64,000 nt of DNA from positions 144,190,721 through 144,254,720 of the forward strand of contig NC_134530.1 of NCBI RefSeq assembly GCF_050624435.1, written 5' to 3'. Positions 57,075 to 64,000 of the stretch are shown here, in pieces; the first letter of the stretch is position 1, and each line of letters starts with the position of its first letter. The notes beneath the pieces were generated by a model. The model worked only from the letters and a program-made list of their open reading frames with translations, was not told where the DNA came from and did not search any database. The translations under genes and the position numbers were made by a program. This DNA comes from Tenrec ecaudatus. Lineage: Eukaryota > Chordata > Mammalia > Afrosoricida > Tenrecidae.

Positions 57075-57140
57075 AACTATTCACAGGTCCTCCAGGTGAT
57101 TCTCCCGGGCCTTCAAATTCGAGAACCCCGGCTCAAGTTT
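57075..57140 (+). mobile_element. MER5-like end
   Basis: GGTCCTCCAGGTGATTCTCC then ATTCGAGAACCCCGG resembles the MER5 3' end. Confidence 0.45.
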
Positions 57141-57159
57141 GGCATGATATGCCTGCTGT

Positions 57160-57690
57160 GTCAGACACACCCTAAGGGTTCCCATGAGGCGTGGCCTGAT
57201 GTAATCCTCCCCCCTGGAGTATAGGCAGAACTTGCGACCTGCATCAAACCAAGAGGATATGATAAAGATGGTGAGGTGATGAGTCCCTTAAGGAAGATTC
57301 TACTTCAGAGGGCTGGAGAGAGCGAGAGAGAGAGAAAGTTGTGCTGGCCACGAAGAAGCAAGCTAGCATGTCTGAGAGCCTGTGTAAAGACCACATAATA
57401 AGAAAACTTGGGTCAGTCGACGAGAAAGTCAGGGCCTCAGTACAGCCACAAGGGACTGAATTCTGCCATCAGGCACATTAACCTGGAAGTGGCGGACCCT
57501 GAGCTCCACAGAAGAACCCAGGCCCAGCAAAAACCGTGACTGCAGCCTGTGAGGCCCCGAGCAGAGAACCCAGCACAGCTGCCCCTGAAATCTTGGCCCA
57601 TGAAAACTGTGAGCTGGAAATGCGCATTCTTTCACGCAACAATATTAGTTGTAGTTTGTACATAGCAATAGAAAATTAGTACACTTTCCT
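57160..57690 (+). mobile_element. MaLR/MLT1-like LTR relic
   Basis: GAGTCCCTTAAGGAAGATTC, GGCCACGAAGAAGCAAGC, CTTGGCCCATGAAAACTGTG and AGCAATAGAAAATTAGTAC follow the layout of ERVL-MaLR LTRs. Assignment is by general resemblance only. Confidence 0.4.
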
Positions 57691-57782
57691 TCTCAAAATT
57701 TCAACTTTCTGAATAGAGTACTATTTGCAGACATGGGGCTGGCAGGTGCAAGTAGTTACTGATTCTTCGTTTTAATATAGTT

Positions 57783-58170
57783 CTCTGAGAGAGTTAAATT
57801 TTATTGTGCCAACCTGGCTGATAAACACATGTGGGGTTAATTGAAGGGATAAATGTCTCAATGAGCCTCGCCTTTCTAGTTCTCGGGTCTCTTGCTTTGT
57901 GATGGTCGCACCAGGGTGCAGCTGCCTTAGCCAGTTGCCTGCTTCAGCTGACAAGGCTCACTTCCTGCAAGACATCCCTGAAGAGAAGCCACATGGACCT
58001 ACCCCGATGCAGCCCTGGGTGCTGGAGCAGCCGTGTGGAGACCCCTTCCAGCACTGAGATGCTTACATGCTCACTGACTTGGCTTTCCTCCTGCAGTTGG
58101 CATCACTGCGTGTGTTTTGTGAGATGGAGGAGGACTTTGTGGATTGGTGTTGGACAGCTCTGACTCTGCT
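57783..58170 (+). mobile_element. LTR-like element related to 63,436-63,918 at its 5' end
   Basis: TTTATTGTGCCAACCTGGCT, GATAAACACATGTGGGGTTA, ATTGAAGGG match the first 60 bp of the 63-kb LTR; then diverges (GACAAGGCTCACTTCCTGCA). Confidence 0.55.
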
Positions 58171-59311
58171 CCCCTGCTCGTGAGAGTGGGAAGTGATACA
58201 ACCAGTTTGGGAAACTGGTTTTTAAAAAATCATTAACACGCGCCTATCATAAAATCTCAATAAGATGGATTGCCACGGTGACTGTCACCACGGACTCAAA
58301 CAGAACCATTATCACACTGGCAAAGGACTGTTTCTCTCTGCTGTGCACAGGGGCACTGTGAGCTGAAATCGACTGGACGGCGCCTACCGACTGCAGCATT
58401 GTAAAATCTAGTTGTTCCGTTCGCAGACAGAGAAATGCAAACGTGTTTCCATTTCAGGAGCCGCACACTGGGGTTCACAACAGTATCTCATACCTGGGAA
58501 CAGTTCCCTTACCCAGTAGCAGACGAGTCAGAAACACACTGCCAGGACACGTAACAGCAGTGTGAACAAATCATTATGCGGGGTGCAGAAACCAGACCCC
58601 ACAATGCCTCCTAATTTGTAACGGTGGATGTCAGATCAGTGGTGGCCGGGGGCTGGACAGGGAGAGGGGTCGGCCACAAAGGGCAGGAGGAAACAGGCAG
58701 GCGTTCTGGGGATTTCTCCTGGTGGTGGTGGCGCTTTGTGCACACAATGATGGAATCGTGCCTGGTGAGCGGAAGTGGCACGATTGTATATGAGTTTTTC
58801 CTCATCGAGTTGAAAACAAAATAGATACACACACGGTACAAAAGACTAAAACGCTCGCAGTCCGTCTCTGATCCACCCCAGAATGAACCTCTCTGACCAA
58901 GTCCCTGTGTGTTATGCTGGAGACTCTGACCTGTACACGCGTAGTGACTCAAGGGGGTGGATTCTTCTCTCACCACCCACCTCCAACGAAGTGGTGCGTT
59001 TAGTGTTTTCCGTACCTGCCGTTGCTTTTCTGCTTGTTTTTCTTTTTACCTACTATAAATGGAACATCATCGCCTAGCAGTTCATTAGAAAAACGTCCTC
59101 TTTCCTTTTTTAAATAATTGCATAATGGGCCCTGTGTCACTGTACCTTGCTTTATTGAGCCAGTCTCTTACTGGTGGACATTTATGTCATTCCAGCCCAT
59201 GGGGGGAGAACACAACAGCAAACAGGCAGTAAGTACATGGCTGGACTCAAGAATATGGATATTTTCCTTTTACTTTGAAGATGTTGCTAAACTGCCCTCC
59301 ATAGAGATTCA
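58171..59311. other. Old L1-like sequence and an RTE/SINE end
   Basis: 58,325-58,398 ends like the RTE/AfroSINE 3' terminus (AAATCGACTGGACGGCGCCT). 58,630-58,810 and 59,000-59,300 resemble diverged L1 3' UTR (CAGTGGTGGCCGGGGGCTGG; TTGCTTTATTGAGCCAG). No gene. Confidence 0.4.
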
Positions 59312-59505
59312 AAACTCAAACTCGCCACCCTGGAGTTGATTGAGACTCACAGTGACCCATCGGGCACTGGGAGTGGCCCCTGTAGGTTTCCAGAGTGGTA
59401 AATCATGTGGTTCCAAGCCCCAAGGCTGAGCCTGTGGTTTGAACTGTTAACCTTATGATTAACAGCCCAGTGCATAACCCGCTATGCTGCCACAGCGCCT
59501 TCCCA
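59312..59505 (-). mobile_element. AfroSINE, antisense
   Basis: GGTTTGAACTGTTAACCTTA, TTAACAGCCCAGTGCATAAC and GCCACCCTGGAGTTGATTGA mark the reversed element. Confidence 0.75.
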
Positions 59506-59515
59506 TCCCATAGAG

Positions 59516-59751
59516 CAGGGGTGGGGAACCTTTTTTTCTGCCAAGGGCCATTTGGATATTTATAACAGCCTTCATGGGCCATACAAAATCATCAACTTAA
59601 AAATAAACCTGCTGTATTTGGTCAAACATTTACTTAACTCACCCCTGATGTGATGGCTGGCCCTGCTTCTCTTTGGTGAGGCGTGTGACATTCGCTGGTA
59701 TTGATTTCTCGGGCCTTATATGGCCTGAGGGGCCGGATGCGCCCCACCCTG
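59516..59751. mobile_element. Second non-autonomous hAT element
   Basis: 236 bp from CAGGGGTGGGGAACC to GCGCCCCACCCTG (imperfect inverted termini). Flanks CCATAGAG (59,508-59,515) and CCAGAGAA (59,752-59,759), an 8-bp duplication with two differences. Internal GCCAAGGGCCATTTGGATAT and TGGCCTGAGGGGCCGGATGC. Different family from the 46.6-kb element. Confidence 0.8.
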
Positions 59752-60328
59752 CCAGAGAAGATCAATATAGGTCTGTAACCAGTAATGAGAGTGCTTACTT
59801 TTCCACCCCCTGCCGGGCTTAGCTACCACACTTCTGCCCTTTGACTGTTTGATGGGTGAAAAAAAATACACTCTGTAGTTTTATTTTCTATTTCTGCAAT
59901 TGTGTGGGAGGTTGAGCATCTTTTCCCATTTTAAAGTCATTTATAGCTATTTTTCTGTAAGCTAATTATTCCTATTTGTCTGCCTTTTAAAGAGAGTTGT
60001 TGAACTTTTTCATATTGTTTTTATAGGTTTTTCTTTTTTTAAAGACAATTAGAACAATTTTATTTCAATTTAATCCAAAGTGTTCCTTGGGTAGTATTCA
60101 GTTGTTCTAGAAGAAAAATCATTGCAAAGCTAAAGTAGCGAGGTAAAACAAAACTTTACGTGACATGTGCTTGAAAAAGAGAAGAGGTGGGAAACAGACA
60201 ACATCAAAGTTGAGTCTGAGGAGCCATGGAGGAATACAGAATTGGTAGTAATTTGGTTGTCTCCATAGAGAAGCTGAACATCAACGGTGATTTCCGCAAA
60301 GATCGTTATTAAAAGCTTTGTATAACGA

Positions 60329-60440
60329 GCTGATATCAAGGGCTCAAGTAGAAAGAAAATGTTTTGAGGATGATGATTGCAACAAATGTACAAATGGCTG
60401 TATGGATGGATGGATTGTGATAAGAATGATTTAATTTTTA
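60329..60440 (+). mobile_element. L1 3' tail, sense, short
   Basis: GAGCTGATATCAAGGGCTCA, ATGTTTTGAGGATGATGATT, GGATTGTGATAAGAATGATT: internal loss of the AATAAA segment. Confidence 0.75.
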
Positions 60441-60496
60441 AAAAGCTTTGTAATAAACATAGTCAGGAGGGTTCTTTTATTGACCTATCAGGCCAG

Positions 60497-60668
60497 ATTC
60501 AGCCCTCATGGTGTAGTGGTTTGGCTGCTAACTTCAAGGTCAGCAGTTTGAAACCACCACACTCCTCAGGAGGAAGACTGAGCTTTCTACTCCTATAAAG
60601 AAAGAGTTACAGTTCTCCCAGCCCTATAGGGGCACTATGATTGGCCTCTACTGGATGGCAAGGAAGTT
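60497..60668 (+). mobile_element. AfroSINE, sense
   Basis: AGCCCTCATGGTGTAGTGGT, CAGCAGTTTGAAACCACCAC, GGGGCACTATGATTGG. Confidence 0.8.
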
Positions 60669-60714
60669 GCTGTTTTGCATTTGCTTTGCATCACCTTAGG
60701 GGAGGACAAAGGAG

Positions 60715-61385
60715 AGAGTTGATGTTGTTAAGTGCCACTGAGTCGCTTCCCACCCATAGCGACCCGATCCAACGCAGAATGACCCTTCTCAGTCCTGAGC
60801 CATCGGCACACTTGTTCCGAAGCCTGAGCCCATTGTTGCAGCCACTGTGTCAGTCCATGTCACTGAGGAACTTCTTTTCTTTGCTGCCCCTCTACTTCAC
60901 CACACATGATGTCCTTCTCCAGGGACTGGTCTCTGCTGACGTGTCCAACGTATGTAAGACCAATTCTCTCCATGCTCCCCTCTAAGGAGCACTCTGTTCC
61001 TACTTCTGCCAAGACAGAGTTGGTGGTCCGTTTACTAGTCTATGGTACTTTCAGAACTCTCTGGTACCACACTGCAAAGGCCCTGGTTCCTCTTCAGTCT
61101 TCCTGATCGAATGTCCAGCTTTCACATGTATAGAAGGTCATTGAAAATATCTTGGCTTGGGTCAGGCACCCCTTAGTCCTCAAAGTAACATCCTTGCTTT
61201 TCAACACTCTTAAGAGGTCATGCAGCAGCTTTACCCAATGTAATGCATCAGCTGATCTCTTGACACCTGCTTCCATGGGCACTGATGGTGGATCCAAGCA
61301 AGATGAAATCCCTGACAACTTCACTCTTTTCTCCATTTATCAGGATGTTACATTCTGGCCCAGGTGTGAGGATTGGGGTCACTGT
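60715..61385 (-). mobile_element. RTE-type LINE C-terminal coding end, antisense
   Basis: The minus strand reads VLKSKDVTLRTK and SMTFYTCESWTFDQED, the region downstream of the RT catalytic motifs in RTE ORF2. Right to left it runs to the terminal TTGATGTTGTTAAGTGCCAC. Confidence 0.8.
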
Positions 61386-61714
61386 TTGGTCTTCTATTTA
61401 TGTTTCAGTCTTGAGGGGGACTCTTTTAAGTCCATCTTCCTTATTCCCTGTGACGTTCCTGCTTCCTCTACTTGTCTTTCCCGTGGGCAACCTGCTCCTC
61501 TCTATCTTCCCAGATTCCTGGGAAGATTGTTCAGGGCTACTGCCCTGCCTGTTCCTCTTGTAGCTTCACCATGGCAGTGTGGCAGTCAGAAAGTGAACGG
61601 GGTGGGGGTACTCAAGATGGCATTAGGACTGTCCCAAGGCTTATGATGCAACTGGGGTTCCGTCCGGGGTGCCTTTGGTACTAATCCACAATATATCATG
61701 AAACTTTTCTTTTC

Positions 61715-62372
61715 TTTTTTAAAATACTTTTATTAGGGGCTCTTACATCTCTCTTTTATTTTTTTAACATTTTATTAGGGGCTCATACAACTCTTATCAC
61801 AATCCATACATATACATACATCAATTGTATAAAGCACATCTGTACATTCTTTGCCCTAATCATTTTCAAAGCATTTGCTCTCCACTTAAGCCCTTTGCAT
61901 CAGGTCCTCTTTTTCCCCCTCCCTCCCCGCTCATGAGCCCTTGATAAAGTATAGAGTATTATTTTGTCTTACTTCTCTTATCACAATCCATACACATTCA
62001 TCCAGTGTGTCAAACGCATTTGCCCATATGCCACCATCATCATTTTCAAAGCATTCTCTTCCCACTTGAGCCCCTGATATCAGCTCCCCATTTCTTCCCC
62101 CTCCTCCCACACCTGCCCTCCTTCACAGACCCTTGATAAGTCATAGATTATTATTTCCATATCTTACATTGTCCTCTGTTGCCCCTCTCCCACTTTTCTG
62201 TTATCCATCCCGCTGGGAGGGGGTTCTAGTGGATCCTTGTGATCAACTCCCCCTTTCTCACCCCACTCTGCCCTAATCCTCCTGGTATCTCTACTCTCAT
62301 TGTTGGCCCTGAGGGTTTATCTATCCTGGATTCCCTGTGTTGCAGGCTCTTATCTGTAGCAGTATGCATGCT
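61715..62372 (-). mobile_element. L1 3'-UTR tail, antisense, split by another L1 tail
   Basis: Outer copy: TACTTTTATTAGGGGCTCTT then resumes at CTTATCACAATCCATACACA (61,978 on). Confidence 0.85.
61753..61966 (-). mobile_element. L1 3' tail nested in an L1 tail, same orientation
   Basis: Complete short tail with its own T-run. Flanks TCTTACATCTCT (61,741-61,752) and TCTTACTTCTCT (61,967-61,978) form the target-site duplication. Confidence 0.85.
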
Positions 62373-62849
62373 GAAACTTGTCTTACTAAGGAATGACAGT
62401 TCTAAAAAACAATTATGTCATTATTCTTCACAAGAAACTGATGCTGGGAAAAATTGAAGCTGTGTTTCAGAACTTTTCATTGAGGCTAAACATTCATAGA
62501 AAATTCTCCTAATGCCTTTTGAGGGATGGAGTTTGATAATTTCTCAATAATTAGACATTTTAGGAAGAGAAAGGACATACAGTGCCAGGTACTTTATAGT
62601 GAACACATTTCTTCTTACCCCATAGGAAGAGGAATTTTAGGGTTGAGAAATGGGATCCCCAGAAATTTAATCTTCAAAAGAAAGCAAAGCCATTGAAAAT
62701 GAATCTAAAAGTGAAATATTGCAAACAGTTGGGAGGTTTTTCAGATGCTGCCCACCTCTCAGCAGCTTGGGCTACTTTCACAGACCTCGAAGATTCCAAA
62801 TGATGCTTTTCTTGTGGTGTTGCCCCTGGCCAGTCCCCTCTGCCCCACG
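62373..62849. other. Unassigned sequence
   Basis: No gene or repeat recognised. Confidence 0.35.
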
Positions 62850-63040
62850 TGCTCACAACACATGGTGGCCCAGTGGAAAGCCCGCAACTGCTAATCGGAA
62901 GGTCTGTGCGTTCACCACCAGCTGCCCCAGGTCAGATGTGGTGGTCTGTTCCTGCGAAGATTACAGCCGTGAACACGTTCTGGGCAAATTAACTCTGCTC
63001 TGCAGGATGGCTTGGCCTCAGGAGTCATAACGGATGTGGT
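62850..63040 (+). mobile_element. AfroSINE, sense, diverged
   Basis: CATGGTGGCCCAGTGGAAAG, CGCAACTGCTAATCGGAAGG, GCGTTCACCACCAGCTGCCC. Confidence 0.7.
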
Positions 63041-63296
63041 TTGGGCTTTGGTCACAAAGCCTTTCCTTCCAGCTGAAAATAGAGCCCAAGGCAAAGCTTC
63101 GATGCAAATAGTTCCTTGTTGTGTGGGGTCCAGTGGATCTCAACTCACATGTCCTGCTGCCTGGCGTTGTGGGACAGAGAACTGCCTTGTGGAGCTCCCA
63201 AGGCTGACATCTGTGTGGGCGCCTGCTCTTTGCTCCCTGGGAAAAGCTGGCTAGGTGCGATCCACCAACTTCGCAGATTTTAGCTGAGCACATAAC

Positions 63297-63990
63297 CCAA
63301 ACCCAACCCACTGTGGTTGAGTTGATTCTGTCCCATCATGACCCTGTAGAACCGAGTAGACTGGCTCTATAGGGTTCCCAAGTCTGTCAGTCACTACAAA
63401 GCAGATTGTCACAGCGTGCTTCCTCAGAAGGACAGTGCTATAGTTTATTGTGCCAGCCTGGCCGATAAACACAAGTAGGATTAACTGAAGGGCAGAGGAA
63501 TAAATGGCTTGCTTGTTCTGTGCCTCAGTTTAAAGGGGTACACTACCTGTGGGATGCCTAGCCTGTGGACTGTGTCGCTGTAAGTTGAGGTCCCTTTAAG
63601 CCCACTCGATTGGAATGTTCATCTCTGGAGCTGGGTACTGACAGTTGATGACAGTTGGGGACCTGCCTTGCTGTTTGCTGCCTGGGTATACATAGCCCAG
63701 CTCTCTCTACAGAAGGGGACTGGCAACTGGCAGCTCTCAAAACTTGAAGGACTGCTAGTGTCTCACTGCTTTATAATTTAACTGTTAATTTCTTGTATTA
63801 TCTATCTGTATATAATTTAACGGTTTATTTCTTGAATTACATATCTATCTTTATAAATATATTTATATATAATTACTAGCAATCTGGTTTGTCTCGCTAG
63901 AGAACCCTGTCCAATACAGACAGTGAGTTTAAACCATCAACATTTCAGTAGCCAAGCACTTTCACCACTGTGCCATTCCAGGATCCTTCA
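63297..63990 (-). mobile_element. AfroSINE, antisense, split by a solo LTR
   Basis: Left part 63,297-63,435 (GGTTGAGTTGATTCTGTCCC, GGGTTCCCAAGTCTGTCAGT); right part 63,919-63,990 (GAGTTTAAACCATCAACATT, CACCACTGTGCCATTCC). Confidence 0.8.
63436..63918. mobile_element. Solo LTR with perfect 5-bp target duplication
   Basis: 483 bp, begins TGCTATAG, ends CCAATACA, flanked by GACAG (63,431-63,435 and 63,919-63,923). It splits an AfroSINE, so it is younger than that SINE. Confidence 0.85.
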
Positions 63991-64000
63991 TATCTAGTCT

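Noticed and set aside
27753-64000. Exons of the gene expected downstream (AHCYL1 in human order) or upstream (EPS8L3)
   Set aside because: No segment translated into recognisable parts of these proteins; in human the gaps are larger than this window.

Overview
The window is a piece of a vertebrate nuclear genome: spliced genes with GT-AG introns, a CpG-island promoter, and about half of the sequence in decayed transposons. The repeats point to an afrotherian mammal. There are about twenty copies of a tRNA-headed SINE of the AfroSINE type, several fragments of the RTE-type LINE that shares its 3' end, and many copies of an L1 3'-UTR tail ending in an AATAAAATGATT motif. Two hAT miniature elements of the kind reported as horizontally transferred in tetrapods make a tenrec the best guess. 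The lineage call is from memory of repeat families and could not be checked by search.

Only one protein-coding gene is present: CSF1 (macrophage colony-stimulating factor), complete, on the + strand from about 8,300 to 27,750. The promoter (8,170-8,300) has a Z-DNA-prone CG/TG tract, an NFI half site, kappaB-like and RUNX motifs and a TTAAAA box. Eight coding exons (8481-8519, 11584-11706, 12832-12894, 14270-14440, 18820-18967, 20109-21127, 21599-21651, 21921-21966) join in frame to a 553-residue precursor with all canonical cysteines. An internal acceptor in exon 6 (20,996/20,997) keeps frame and would give the short membrane isoform. Two alternative 3'-UTR exons follow: a candidate proximal one ending near 23,585 and a well-supported distal one (25,593-27,750).

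Positions 1-8,100 (upstream) and 27,760-64,000 (downstream) hold no gene I can support. They contain nested L1, RTE and LTR relics, SINEs, mariner, Tigger and hAT elements, and minisatellites. The most striking non-genic feature is a perfectly phased 36-bp x 19 minisatellite (45,300-46,012) that creates long open frames on both strands. The nested insertions with visible target-site duplications allow a local ordering of transposon activity: AfroSINE and RTE first, then L1 tails and LTRs.
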